From: Nereocystis luetkeana | Lineage: Eukaryota; Sar; Phaeophyceae; Laminariales; Laminariaceae | Assembly (NCBI GenBank): GCA_031213475.1 | Contig: JARUPZ010000013.1 | Span: 8,872,294 to 8,936,293, forward strand | Length of the DNA stretch: 64,000 nt | Direction of reading: 5' to 3' | Shown: piece by piece, positions 1 through 10,097 of the stretch | Numbering within the stretch: the stretch's first letter is position 1 | Layout: every line of letters begins with the position of its first letter | Notes under the pieces: model-generated | What the model saw: the letters and a program-made list of their open reading frames with translations, nothing else | Databases searched by the model: none | What the model was told of the DNA's origin: nothing | Translations under genes and position numbers: made by a program

Positions 1-7
1 GACCGCC

Positions 8-408
8 TGCCACGCGCTCCAGAGTGCACAGATCGCGCCGAGACCTGGACCAATCAATGTGTCCGGCCGGGCTTCATGTATGTGCCCGAGCATTAAGTGT
101 TTGGCCTAAAAGTGCTTTGTACGAAGAGAAATGTTGGCAAAAAAAGTACGAAATTTTTTACAAACATACGTATATACTACCAGGTATACAAAAACTCTTG
201 GATACTATCACGCTTGGGTATAAGAGTAGTTAGTATTAATAGTGTAATTATTGTGAAAGGTTGAAACATCCTGGGATGGACATATCTCTTCGTACAAACA
301 CTATTGGGTGGAATGCTAGTAGTAGTAGTCAACACGGGAAGCCCGGCCAGAGAGGTTGCTCGAAGTTCGGGCGCGATCCGTGCACTCTGGAGCGCTTGGC
401 GGACGCTC
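8..408. repeat. Inverted-repeat element at the window edge
   Basis: The left arm (about 8-140) and right arm (about 275-408) are imperfect reverse complements. Both contain CGCTCCAGAGTGCAC, GGCCGGGCTTC and TTTGTACGAAGAGA in matching order. The loop is about 135 bp. No coding sequence is recognisable. It is probably a foldback or MITE-like element whose outer end may lie left of the window, so the boundary is uncertain. Confidence 0.6.
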
Positions 409-925
409 GAAGCATTTTCCCGGCGGCAGTGGATAAGATGACTTCTTCTCTGGTTTCAGTGCGAGAGATCTTTTTCGGTACGTACGTACCGCTGAAATAA
501 ATGCCATCATACTTTAGCCCATTCAATAGTGTCGTACCAGGTACGTACCGGTACCTTTTTTTTGCGGCTCAACACACCACAGACAACATATATATAGCAG
601 CAGAGCAGAGGGCGTGCTTACCCCCAGCTGCGTACAACACTACAGCCCTGCTGTCCAGTAGCAGCAGGAAGCCAGGTGCACGCGTGGCAGGTCAACATGG
701 ACATATATATATATATATGTCTTCATCGTACTGATGTGGCTGGTTGGTTCTATCCGGCGAGTCTGAGACCGATCCCCCAGCAACAACACACCACCTTTCG
801 CTCTCTGTGACACTTGTGCTCGATTGCATGATGATTGTACAACCTGTTGGCGCCAATGCGCACTGCAGTGCGACTCCGGCAACAGACATCAGCTCATATA
901 TATAGCGTGCTAACCCCCAGCTAAT
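409..925. other. Non-coding stretch, nothing recognised
   Basis: Only short overlapping open frames without domain signature occur. A TACCAGGTA motif lies at 535-543 and a short AT-dinucleotide run at about 701-718. I see no splice-bounded exon or known repeat. Confidence 0.4.
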
Positions 926-1108
926 GGTCATTCTTATCGGAGAGCTTTTTTTCCAAGTTTCCGACATTGTTCTCGCGCAATATTTCAATTTTCCATTTTT
1001 TCCTGTTTTTTTTTTTTCCAAATTTTGGAATGTTAACGAGCTTGATATTTTTGCTTCAGAAATTCTGGAGAATTTCACGAAAAGTGACAGAACGCCTCCC
1101 TATATCGA
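926..1108 (+). mobile_element. Family B TIR element, copy 1, left part (split by copia insertion)
   Basis: It starts with GGTCATTCTTATCGGAGAGC, the terminal inverted repeat shared with copies at 48.7, 53.4 and 53.65 kb. It runs up to the ATCGA target site (1104-1108), where the copia element is inserted. The other part is 8524-8595. There is no ORF of its own, so it is a non-autonomous MITE-type element. Confidence 0.8.
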
Positions 1109-1832
1109 TTTTAAACAATGTGGTTTGCGTGTGTCAGCTCGAAGCTGGTATACGCGTAGCGTGTGTCAGCTCGTGGCTGGTATACGCTCAGATCCGCTTA
1201 TCGATGGCCGATAAGACACAATCTGGAGAGGGCAAACGCTTAAGCTGCCGTTAAGCAAACTTGTATGTGTAAGCTTCTCTTGTAAGATAAAGAGATGTTG
1301 TTGGCGACTCCTGGCCAGTGTTGATTGATTGCTCAGCTGGAAGCTGATGATGATGAGCAGATGTAGAGTGAGCTCATGTGGGGGGGGCGATGCGTGCTTG
1401 CGCTTGCAACAAAAATAACAAAAACAGAAAAGATACCACCCCAATCAATCCATGACCCTAGCCGGTAGCCAATATTGTTACTCCAACAGCTCAACTGCTA
1501 GGGTGCGCTCAAATCAGTACCCTGTGGCAAATCCCGAACCTTACCGGTTCTAAGAGGGATACTGGATATGACAGTCCCGCTACATGTACACATGTACTTC
1601 CGTATGTACGATACAGTACATATACTTTATCACATATCAGTAACGACACAGCTTGTAAACTGTTGTTTGTCACACATTCAAGCTACGTACGTACTACTTA
1701 AAGTAACTACAGCAACAATACGATACACGTCAAACAAGGCTGTTTGTGGTGCGTATGCTACGCTATGTATACCAGATGACTATGTATTATCAAGTAACGA
1801 CAGATGGTTACTTACAAGTATCATCTCCAATA
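1109..1832 (-). repeat. 3' LTR of copia element 1
   Basis: This is the 724-bp direct copy of 7800-8523. On the plus strand it begins TTTTAAACAATG and ends CTCCAATA. It does not show the usual TG...CA ends. The adjacent internal bases 1833-1845, read on the minus strand, are purine-rich (GAGGGGA), a plausible polypurine tract. Confidence 0.93.
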
Positions 1833-2296
1833 CGTCCCCTCGTTAGGGTAATACTGCTTAGTCTACTTCTGCGTTACATGCCATAATTCCAAAATGCACA
1901 CAACAACGATGATAGTTGTTGCGGGGAAAATGCTCCGCATTTGTTACTCAGAGCCAACTCATTATGCTACTGTGTGATACCCAAAAGAAGGCAAACAAAT
2001 AAATGAACAGAAATGAGTATCTTACACGAGGTAATTGTCTATCATACAGTGTATCTATTCATTTCGCAAAGAGCATAGAAACGAATAGCCGCCTAGTGTT
2101 CCTGACCTTCCCCAAAACAAAGGAACACCAGTGGACTCTGTCAGCTTTATATTACAGCTCGATAGACATCACCTATGGTCCTCTTTCCCTGTTGAAGGCG
2201 CCCACGTGACGCGTCCGCCTCCCATCAGCCTGAAGTTCGTGCAGTCATGAGCCGATCTTGTCGTACTGAAGTGTTTAGGAAACCCTCCTTTTCAAG
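1833..2296 (-). other. 3' untranslated internal region of copia element 1
   Basis: This 464-bp stretch lies between the pol stop codon and the 3' LTR. It carries only short open frames without recognisable domains. The part next to the LTR holds the polypurine-like GAGGGGA. Confidence 0.6.
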
Positions 2297-5200
2297 TTAT
2301 CCCGAAAATTCTTTGATTTGAAGAAGGATATTTTTGAACTGGATCTTCGCTAGATGCTTGGTTGCGCAGTCTGCCAGCATCTTCCCAGTTGGAACGTAGT
2401 GGAGTGTGATCCTTCCTTCCTTGACCAGCTCCCTGATGAAGAAGAAGCGCAGTGCTATGTGCTTGGTCCTTGAAGTATAGGTTGAATTGCCCGCAACCGT
2501 TAGAGCTCCCGTGCTGTCGCAGCTGATCGGCACGGAGTTGAAGTTCTTGAACGTTAGTTCCTTGAGGAAGTTTGACAGATACACTGCTTCCTTGGCTCCG
2601 TAGCTTAGTGCGTTCAGTTCAGACTCGACGGTAGACAGGGCTACTATTGATTGAGTCTTTGAACCGAAGCTAATGGGTCCTCCACTCAAGAAAAAAATCG
2701 ATCCCGTAGTCGACTTGCGCGTGTCAGGGTTTGCACCGAAGGAAGCGTCTGTAAACCCATGTAGTCGAAATTGCCCTTTCTTGAACGTGATGGGCAAGTC
2801 AGGGTGACCTTTGAGGTACCTCAGGGCATGCTTGGCTGCAGTCATGTGTGCTTGCGCCGGCTTGCTGCACGCCCTGGTGAGCTGGTTGACCGAGTAGCAC
2901 ATGTCGTAGCGGGTACACTGCGTCAAGTATAGCACAGATCCCACGATGGCTTGATAGAGTTTCGTAGCTGTTGCGCCTAGTAACGTCTCCTCCGGCTGTT
3001 CGTTCGAAAGCTCCGATCCATATCCCGGCGTGTGTACAGGGTTGCACTCCTCCATCCCGAACCTCTCGAGGATGCTTTCGACGTAGTCTTTCTGTGTGAT
3101 GGACAAGGTCCCTTGGTCATAGTCACGAGTGACTGTCATGCCAAGAATAAGGCTGACTTCTCCCATGTCAGACATAGCAAAGCGGTCAGTGAGAGCCTTT
3201 TTCAAGTGTCTCACTACGCTCTCGTCCTTTCCAGTGATCAGTATGTCGTCAACATACAGGGTCAGGATCACAAGGGTGTCCCCGCTTCCGTGCGTGTAAA
3301 CGCAGGGATCAGATTGCGTGGGTGTGAAGCCAACTGTCAGCATCTCTGCGTTGATCGTGTCGTACCACAGGACAGGTGATTGCGCTAAGCCGTAAAGACT
3401 TCTCTTCAATTTGTAGACCATTGGCTCACCGGTCTTGGGGTCCTTGACGTCTTGTCCTGGGGCAACTTTGACGTAAACAGCGCGCCCTTCGATCTTAGAC
3501 TGTAGAAAGGCCACTTGCACGTCCAGCTGCCATACCGGCCATCCATGTTCGCATGCGATTGCCAGTAGCATGCGGATGCTTCCGACACGACACACTGGCG
3601 CGTATGACTTCCCGTAGTCGATGCCTGGCTCCTGGACATATCCTTGAACGACGAGCCGAGCTTTGAACCGACCGTCCGTCTTTTGCTTGAAGACAAATCG
3701 GGATCCGATGATTTTGTTGTCCTTGGGTACGCTGGTGATTGGAACCAACTCGTACACTTGATGTTCCTTGAGACTATTCATCTCCTTGTCGATAGCGGCT
3801 TTCCACTCCTTGTGCTCCGGTGAGTTGATAGCATCATTATGCGTGCGAGGAGTTTGAAGTACTCGTTTCACCTCCTCCGAGAACCGTTTGTCGTCTGGGT
3901 TAGAAGTGGCGTACGTATAAGCCTTGTACGATAGAAATGGATCTCCCTCGATGTGGGCAAAATCCTCGCGCATGCCCATGGTCTTGATCCGTGGTTCTCC
4001 CTTTGCAAGGTAGAGGAGTTGGTTGGGAGTGAGTGAGCTGTCGAAAGTGTCATCCGTGTTCGGATTAGACCTCGTACTAGCACGAGTTACTCGAGGCTGC
4101 TGTGCAGCCGGTTCTCCAGTTGATGCTGCAGGTACGACCCCCGACGATGCTCCAGCCTCTTGTGACGTTCCCTCCTCCGGAGATGGCGCCGGTTCCTCAG
4201 GTGATGGTGAAAGTTCCTCCGGTAGAGAAGATGCCTCGTGCTGTAGTGATGCTGCCTCTTGCGGTTGTATTGATTTATTAGCATTCTCCTGTAGCATGCC
4301 CCGTATCTTTGTCCGAAGGTGTTCCAGCTCCTTCTCTGGTGAGTCCAAAATTGTGAAATCCAGGAAGGAAGTGAGATCGATGACATCATTTTCGTAGTCC
4401 TCATCGTCGACAGAGTAGTCTGTTCCAACGGGTGGCGTGGAGTATGGCGGCGTCTCCAGGAAGGTGACATTGCGGCTCTCCACAACAGTCCCTTTAGCCG
4501 GATTGTAGATCCTGTAAGCCCTGCTGTCTTGGCTGAAGCCACAGAGTTTACCCTCCCATGCTTTGTCACCGAGTTTCGTTGTGTGGGTCTCGATATGCAC
4601 GAAGGCCCTTGAACCAATAGCTCTCAACCCCGATAGATCCGCCTCTTTGCCATGCATCTTCAAGAAGGGTGTTGCTCCCCCCAATGCTGAGTGTGGTGCC
4701 CTGTTGCACAGGTGGACTGCTGTAAAGAATAGTTCGCCCCACATGTTGCGCGGAAAGTTGCCGTCCTTAAGAAGGCACCTTGTCATTGTCGCCAGTGTCC
4801 GTCCGTCACGCTCCGATACCCCGTTCTGTTGGGGAGTTGCTGTGGCGGTGTACTCCATAGTAATGCCGGAGTTGATGCAGAGTTGCTTGAACTCCTTGGA
4901 AGTGTACTCGCCTCCTTTGTCGCACCTCAGTCGTTGGATGCGCAGTCCCAAGGGAACAGCCACCGTCATGTTGTAGAGGTGGAGTGAGTTGACAGCCTCC
5001 GCCTTGGATTTGAGGAGGAAAATTTCCTTCATGCGGGAAAAGCCATCAGTAAACTTACTGACGTACTTGTATCCTCCCCTTGCTGCTGGTGTGATTGGCC
5101 CCATTAGGTCCGTATATACCAGTTCCATTGGTCCATCGGTCGTGTGCTTGTCCTTCTTCGGGTGCGCCTTTTGCGTGCTTTTTCCTACTGCGCAGATATC

Positions 5201-6910
5201 ACAACCTGACACAGTGCCGGTGTATTCAACACCGTTGCCTTCCACCTTGCGAAGAAGTTCCATGTTGCAAGGGTTCATGTGTCCCAGTCGCCTGTGCCAG
5301 GTGTCAGCGCTTACTTGCGCCGGGAGAGCCACCGAGGGTGTTGATGGTTTCTCGGATCTCCCATAGGTCACGCCGTCAAGGGCGCGCAGTGACACGTCAA
5401 ACGAGCACATACCCGCGTCCTTTTGGTGTTGGTTCAAAAGGAGAGAAGTCTTGTTGTCGAACTGGAGGTGGGGGTTCCCTGTTTCGAGGATGGTGCTCAC
5501 TCCTGATTTCATTGCTCGTGCAGAAGAGAAGAGGTGGCGTCCCATCCCGGGAACTATCATGACGAAGATGCGGACAGGGATAGGCGGACCTGATTTGTTG
5601 ATGATGTGTCCGCAGATTTTTCCCGTTGCCGTCGCGAATACCTGCTTGTTGCCTGCGGTCTCGATGGGCTTCGGCTGTTCCAGTTTTCGGTACTCCACCA
5701 TGCCTTGTTGCAGCCCTCTGATCAACTCGCTATCCACAAAGTGGTCCGAGGCACCGCTGTCCACCAGCATGGTGAACACGTCCGGGTTGGATACTGTGAT
5801 CCCTCCGTCATTTCGTGTCGTCAATCCTGAAAATGCGAATCCCTTGTCAAAATCATCATCGAAATTGAGGGATGGGTTCTCATCGTCGTTGACTGGAGGG
5901 GATCCTGCACTTAGTACAGCAGTGGCGAGGTGAGCACCCTTGTGTTCCGGACGCTGTGCGCCCTGTGCGTAGCACCCCTCATCACTGTGAGAAGTAGTCT
6001 TATGGACGGAGCACCACTTCTGCCCAGAGGCTCCCTTGCTTCCTGCCGTGGATCCAGCCTTCCCCCCGAAATATTTTTTCGTCTTGGGCTTCTTGTCGTA
6101 GGCTCCACCACCAGTAGAGTTGTGCGCTTCGTTCCTCTTTTGCCGGCAGTTGCGGACGAGGTGACCCACTTTTCCACAATTTCTGCAGGTGGATGTCCCC
6201 GCGGTCATGGCGACACCTCGTCCAGCGATCTTCCCTCTTGCGCTGCTGCTGCGAGATAAGTCGTCAAGATAGAGATGTCGCATGGTAGTTTGCATCTGGT
6301 CGATATCAAACGTAGGGTCGCGGTACATCATCATCTTGATGTCCTTGTAATCTTCTGTGAAGCCCTGTACACAGATGTCCTTGAAGCGGCGGTCGGTGAT
6401 CGGCTCACCCATCTTGACCAGTTCCGCGCGTGCGAGGGTCTTCTCCATGAAGAAATCATCAGGGTCTTGGCCTTGCTTCATGCGGGTGTTGACCAATTTC
6501 TCCATCGTTGCGCGGACAACCTCGTCAGTGACCTTGTTATACTTTTCGACTAGGGCCTCGAGCGTCAATTGCCCATTGCCGCTCATGCCGTCATCCTCGT
6601 CATTTTCGTGTTTGTGCACGATCAGCGAGGCTGGCTTCTCGGTGAGGAGGTAGAGGATTGCGTAGAGGTCTTCGTTCGCGCGGTCAAACGAGGCAATTTC
6701 TTGCTCGAGTGCTTCTTGCGTCCCAGGTGTGCCTGCCGTTTCTTCGGTTGGCCGGGCACGACCTTTGATTAGGCTTGCAATATCGCGCCGCGTAACACCA
6801 AGTACCACAGCTAGCTTCTTTCTCCACTCCCGAAAGAGACCAGGGTCCCTGCCATCAAACTTCTTCAATGCTTTGATTGTGTTGGCCAAGCTGCTGGTGT
6901 TGTCGCTCAT
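2297..6910 (-). CDS. Gag-Pol polyprotein of copia element 1
   Basis: The polyprotein packages element RNA, matures itself, reverse transcribes and integrates. I chose ATG at 6910 (MSDNTSS...), giving 1537 codons; the frame is open further upstream but without ATG. Domains in order: Gag with a CCHC knuckle CRNCGKVGHLVRNC near residue 243; aspartic protease DSGASDHF near 383; integrase HHCC region from HRRLGHMN near 536, then catalytic D, D and E (YTDLMGP, RCDKGGEY, NGVSERD); RT with YVDDILI near 1219; and RNase H ending near TKHIALRFFF. All catalytic motifs are present and there is no internal stop. A single frame for Gag and Pol is usual for copia elements. The region between integrase and RT is rich in P, S and E. 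Confidence 0.95.
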   Translation of the reverse strand: MSDNTSSLANTIKALKKFDGRDPGLFREWRKKLAVVLGVTRRDIASLIKGRARPTEETAGTPGTQEALEQEIASFDRANEDLYAILYLLTEKPASLIVHKHENDEDDGMSGNGQLTLEALVEKYNKVTDEVVRATMEKLVNTRMKQGQDPDDFFMEKTLARAELVKMGEPITDRRFKDICVQGFTEDYKDIKMMMYRDPTFDIDQMQTTMRHLYLDDLSRSSSARGKIAGRGVAMTAGTSTCRNCGKVGHLVRNCRQKRNEAHNSTGGGAYDKKPKTKKYFGGKAGSTAGSKGASGQKWCSVHKTTSHSDEGCYAQGAQRPEHKGAHLATAVLSAGSPPVNDDENPSLNFDDDFDKGFAFSGLTTRNDGGITVSNPDVFTMLVDSGASDHFVDSELIRGLQQGMVEYRKLEQPKPIETAGNKQVFATATGKICGHIINKSGPPIPVRIFVMIVPGMGRHLFSSARAMKSGVSTILETGNPHLQFDNKTSLLLNQHQKDAGMCSFDVSLRALDGVTYGRSEKPSTPSVALPAQVSADTWHRRLGHMNPCNMELLRKVEGNGVEYTGTVSGCDICAVGKSTQKAHPKKDKHTTDGPMELVYTDLMGPITPAARGGYKYVSKFTDGFSRMKEIFLLKSKAEAVNSLHLYNMTVAVPLGLRIQRLRCDKGGEYTSKEFKQLCINSGITMEYTATATPQQNGVSERDGRTLATMTRCLLKDGNFPRNMWGELFFTAVHLCNRAPHSALGGATPFLKMHGKEADLSGLRAIGSRAFVHIETHTTKLGDKAWEGKLCGFSQDSRAYRIYNPAKGTVVESRNVTFLETPPYSTPPVGTDYSVDDEDYENDVIDLTSFLDFTILDSPEKELEHLRTKIRGMLQENANKSIQPQEAASLQHEASSLPEELSPSPEEPAPSPEEGTSQEAGASSGVVPAASTGEPAAQQPRVTRASTRSNPNTDDTFDSSLTPNQLLYLAKGEPRIKTMGMREDFAHIEGDPFLSYKAYTYATSNPDDKRFSEEVKRVLQTPRTHNDAINSPEHKEWKAAIDKEMNSLKEHQVYELVPITSVPKDNKIIGSRFVFKQKTDGRFKARLVVQGYVQEPGIDYGKSYAPVCRVGSIRMLLAIACEHGWPVWQLDVQVAFLQSKIEGRAVYVKVAPGQDVKDPKTGEPMVYKLKRSLYGLAQSPVLWYDTINAEMLTVGFTPTQSDPCVYTHGSGDTLVILTLYVDDILITGKDESVVRHLKKALTDRFAMSDMGEVSLILGMTVTRDYDQGTLSITQKDYVESILERFGMEECNPVHTPGYGSELSNEQPEETLLGATATKLYQAIVGSVLYLTQCTRYDMCYSVNQLTRACSKPAQAHMTAAKHALRYLKGHPDLPITFKKGQFRLHGFTDASFGANPDTRKSTTGSIFFLSGGPISFGSKTQSIVALSTVESELNALSYGAKEAVYLSNFLKELTFKNFNSVPISCDSTGALTVAGNSTYTSRTKHIALRFFFIRELVKEGRITLHYVPTGKMLADCATKHLAKIQFKNILLQIKEFSG

Positions 6911-7799
6911 GATGTTGTCGTTGGTGCAGTAGTAGTAGGCCACCACAGGAGACGGCAGCAGTACTACGTCCTCAAACAGCTGCTTGCTACTCGTAGGTAC
7001 AGCAGAGGCAAGTACCACACACCGTGTGTTACACGTGCAGCACTGCTGTTGTACAGGTACTGCTGTGTGGCGAGACTGTCAGGCCAGGTCAAAAGTATTC
7101 AATAAAATAGAACTGTTCGTATGAACGGCCTCTTGGGGTCTCAGATTTTTCGCAGATTATATGTTTTCCGAAAAAAAAACTTGATGAAACTTCCGATCGA
7201 CCTGCCTCCGTAGGGTGGTCGGGTGAATAGACAGCGCGTTTTGCTGTCGGAAGTGGATTACACAGCTAGCTGTTGCTCGGACGTCTTCCGAGACTTATGA
7301 TCCAGAGCGTGGACTACGTCAAGCTAGAGCTCCCAACAGCAGTTCGACTGCGTTGTGGTGGAGATGGCTGTCTTAATGACGTACAGCAGCAGTGTGTACC
7401 TCGAGTATGGTCGAGGGTGTCAAAAATAAAAATAAATTTGACCTGACGCGGTGAAATTATATTCAACCAACGTTCTGCGTGGTGGTTCTCTGGGTGTCGT
7501 TATCACAGTTTTCGCAATTCTAATGACTGCTATCTGCGTACGACCCTCTTAGACCCACTCACTTTGATATAGTAGACCGCCAACGCACTCGTAGCCCGTA
7601 GACCTTGGAAGGCGGCAGTACTCCTTGTAGAGGAAGCAGCAGCAAGCGATCTTGATCGCTTCTTGAAACCCTGAAATTCCGTAGAGCTGATGACAGAAGG
7701 AGTAGTTGTGAACTCGTAGCTCTTGGAGCGGCCGGTCGTGGCGGCCGTGGTGCCCCGTGGCTTGTAAGTCGCGTTTGCTTAGTGTTCGAGGCTCAAACC
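6911..7799 (-). other. 5' leader of copia element 1
   Basis: This is the untranslated region between the 5' LTR and the Gag start. The first bases after the LTR on the minus strand read GGTTTGAGCCTCGAAC, the place where a tRNA primer site is expected. They do not match the common initiator-tRNA primer site and I cannot name the tRNA. The rest shows no features. Confidence 0.6.
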
Positions 7800-8523
7800 T
7801 TTTAAACAATGTGGTTTGCGTGTGTCAGCTCGAAGCTGGTATACGCGTAGCGTGTGTCAGCTCGTGGCTGGTATACGCTCAGATCCGCTTATCGATGGCC
7901 GATAAGACACAATCTGGAGAGGGCAAACGCTTAAGCTGCCGTTAAGCAAACTTGTATGTGTAAGCTTCTCTTGTAAGATAAAGAGATGTTGTTGGCGACT
8001 CCTGGCCAGTGTTGATTGATTGCTCAGCTGGAAGCTGATGATGATGAGCAGATGTAGAGTGAGCTCATGTGGGGGGGGCGATGCGTGCTTGCGCTTGCAA
8101 CAAAAATAACAAAAACAGAAAAGATACCACCCCAATCAATCCATGACCCTAGCCGGTAGCCAATATTGTTACTCCAACAGCTCAACTGCTAGGGTGCGCT
8201 CAAATCAGTACCCTGTGGCAAATCCCGAACCTTACCGGTTCTAAGAGGGATACTGGATATGACAGTCCCGCTACATGTACACATGTACTTCCGTATGTAC
8301 GATACAGTACATATACTTTATCACATATCAGTAACGACACAGCTTGTAAACTGTTGTTTGTCACACATTCAAGCTACGTACGTACTACTTAAAGTAACTA
8401 CAGCAACAATACGATACACGTCAAACAAGGCTGTTTGTGGTGCGTATGCTACGCTATGTATACCAGATGACTATGTATTATCAAGTAACGACAGATGGTT
8501 ACTTACAAGTATCATCTCCAATA
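7800..8523 (-). repeat. 5' LTR of copia element 1
   Basis: This 724-bp copy matches 1109-1832 throughout as far as I compared it, including the run of eight G near 8070. It should carry the promoter of the element on the minus strand, but I do not see a clear TATA box. Confidence 0.93.
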
Positions 8524-8595
8524 ATCGATACATATCTCCAATTATTTCCAAACTTTGGAAATTATGGAAAAAACACTCTCAGATAAGAATGAGCC
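8524..8595 (+). mobile_element. Family B TIR element, copy 1, right part
   Basis: It resumes after the copia insertion with the repeated ATCGA and ends in a TIR, ACTCTCAGATAAGAATGAGCC, the inverse of the left end at 926. Joined across the insertion, the region around the target site matches the uninterrupted copies 3 and 4. Confidence 0.8.
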
Positions 8596-9675
8596 TAACT
8601 ACGGCATCAACAGTAGTAGTAGTAGCAGTCAGCACCATGCACATACATGTGGTCGACACGCGCTGAACGGCGGATAACTGCTCTGTACGCCTACACCTAC
8701 CTGTAGTGGATCACATCGGGAAAATTACGTAGTGGATCACACCGGGAAAAATACGTAGAGGATCGCCGGGCTTGTGGATAACAAAATTTCGGAAATGAAC
8801 GGGGAATCACCGAGCTCGTAGTGGATCACAATTTCTCAGAAAGCTGGTGGATCCCCAAAAACAAAGGGCGCTGACGAAAATGCTGACGAAAAAAAAGACA
8901 ACGAACACCCGATTTCCTTCCAAGTCGCACTTACTTCCCGAAGGTGGGCGTAAGTCCTGACAATATTTTTTTTTCTTCTTGTTCTTAGTCCATCGCGCGA
9001 CAAAGAAAGCTACCATATCGTGAGTATGTACCAAAACGTACTGCGTTTCTACAAGAAAAGATATAAACACACAAACACAAATCTCATCGAAAAAAGGTAG
9101 ACCCTTACGAGTACGACATAGCACGTAGCCCTTTTGTTTCACACTCATCATGCCATTCATTGCGAATATATCCACAAATAAATGCTCAGGATCGAATCCA
9201 TCAAAAACTGGTTGCGCCTTTTTTTATTAAGAGTACGAAAACGTATACTGCCTGCGTTCCTCCAAGAACCAATCCGAAAACCCACACACAAATTAATCGC
9301 CTCTAAACACGGCGACCCTTTCGAGTACGAGATCGTGCGTGCGTACGCACGTACGTACGTACTCCGTTTGTTTCACACAAAAAAAAACAAAAAAAACTCA
9401 CAAACAAACACAAAAATCGTCTAAATAAACAAGGGCGTCCCTTTTTCACGAGTACGAGGAGATCGTAGGTACCTCATGTGTTTCACACCCACTCTCATGC
9501 CACCCTTAAAAAAACAACGAGATATTCTCAGGATCGAATCCATCAAAAACCGGTAGCTCCTGTGAGTACGAAAACGTTCCTACAAGAAGAAGAAAAAAAA
9601 ACTCACTCACAGGAGGTACCGATGGTTGATAGATTCGGTCCTGAGAATGTCTCGTTTTCTTTTTAAGGATGACAT

Positions 9676-9835
9676 TGTTGTTGTTGTTCTCACATTAAAT
9701 ATCTGACGAAGGAGACCGTGGTCACACAAAGGTGCTGGAGCCCTAGGGAGATCCGAAAAACGAAAAAAATCGAAAATTCGGCTGCCTCAAAATACACGAG
9801 ACCAAAAAAGCGCACGCAAGGTAAAACCATATGCC
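9676..9835 (+). repeat. Segment repeated in inverse orientation at 11695-11850
   Basis: The segment runs from GTTGTTGTTCTCACATTAA through GGTCACACAAAGGTGCTGGAG to the CGCACGCAAG region. The same order appears reverse-complemented at 11695-11850. One copy lies inside the foldback element, the other about 1 kb outside. Confidence 0.7.
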
Positions 9836-9991
9836 AGAATAGGTACGCACAAGATCTATTACTCGCATAGGTCGCCCTTCTTTAGACGCGATTCGTGTGT
9901 GTGTGTTTTTGTATTGGTCTTTGTAAGAACGCAGTATACGTTTTCGTACTATAAGGCGCTACTAGTTTTGATTGATTCCGTCCTGAGTCTA

Positions 9992-10097
9992 TTACGGGGG
10001 AACATAGTTAATAGGACCAAATATTGTCAATAAAAAAGGATAAATATATACGTTTTTATGTTTACCATAGGTCCTATTAACTATGGCCCCCTGTAAT
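9992..10097. mobile_element. Family A MITE, copy 1
   Basis: This is an element of about 105 bp with terminal inverted repeats TTACGGGGG-AACATAGTTAATAGGACC and its inverse ending CCCCCTGTAA. The centre is short and A/T-rich. It is nested in the foldback element. The same family occurs at 29.45, 51.54 and 61.07 kb. Confidence 0.8.

Larger units (their letters stand above)
1109..8523 (-). mobile_element. Complete Ty1/copia LTR retrotransposon, element 1
   Basis: This is a 7415-bp element with direct LTRs (1109-1832 and 7800-8523, 724 bp each) flanked by a 5-bp duplication ATCGA (1104-1108 and 8524-8528). Transcription is on the minus strand, so the 5' LTR is 7800-8523. The interior holds one long Gag-Pol frame with the order Gag, protease, integrase, RT, RNase H, which defines Ty1/copia rather than Ty3. 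The LTRs appear identical by eye and the frame is unbroken, which suggests a young, possibly still active copy. It sits inside an older family B TIR element. Confidence 0.95.

Noticed and set aside
7776..7799. tRNA primer-binding site of copia element 1
   Set aside because: The sequence next to the LTR cannot be matched to a tRNA 3' end with confidence.
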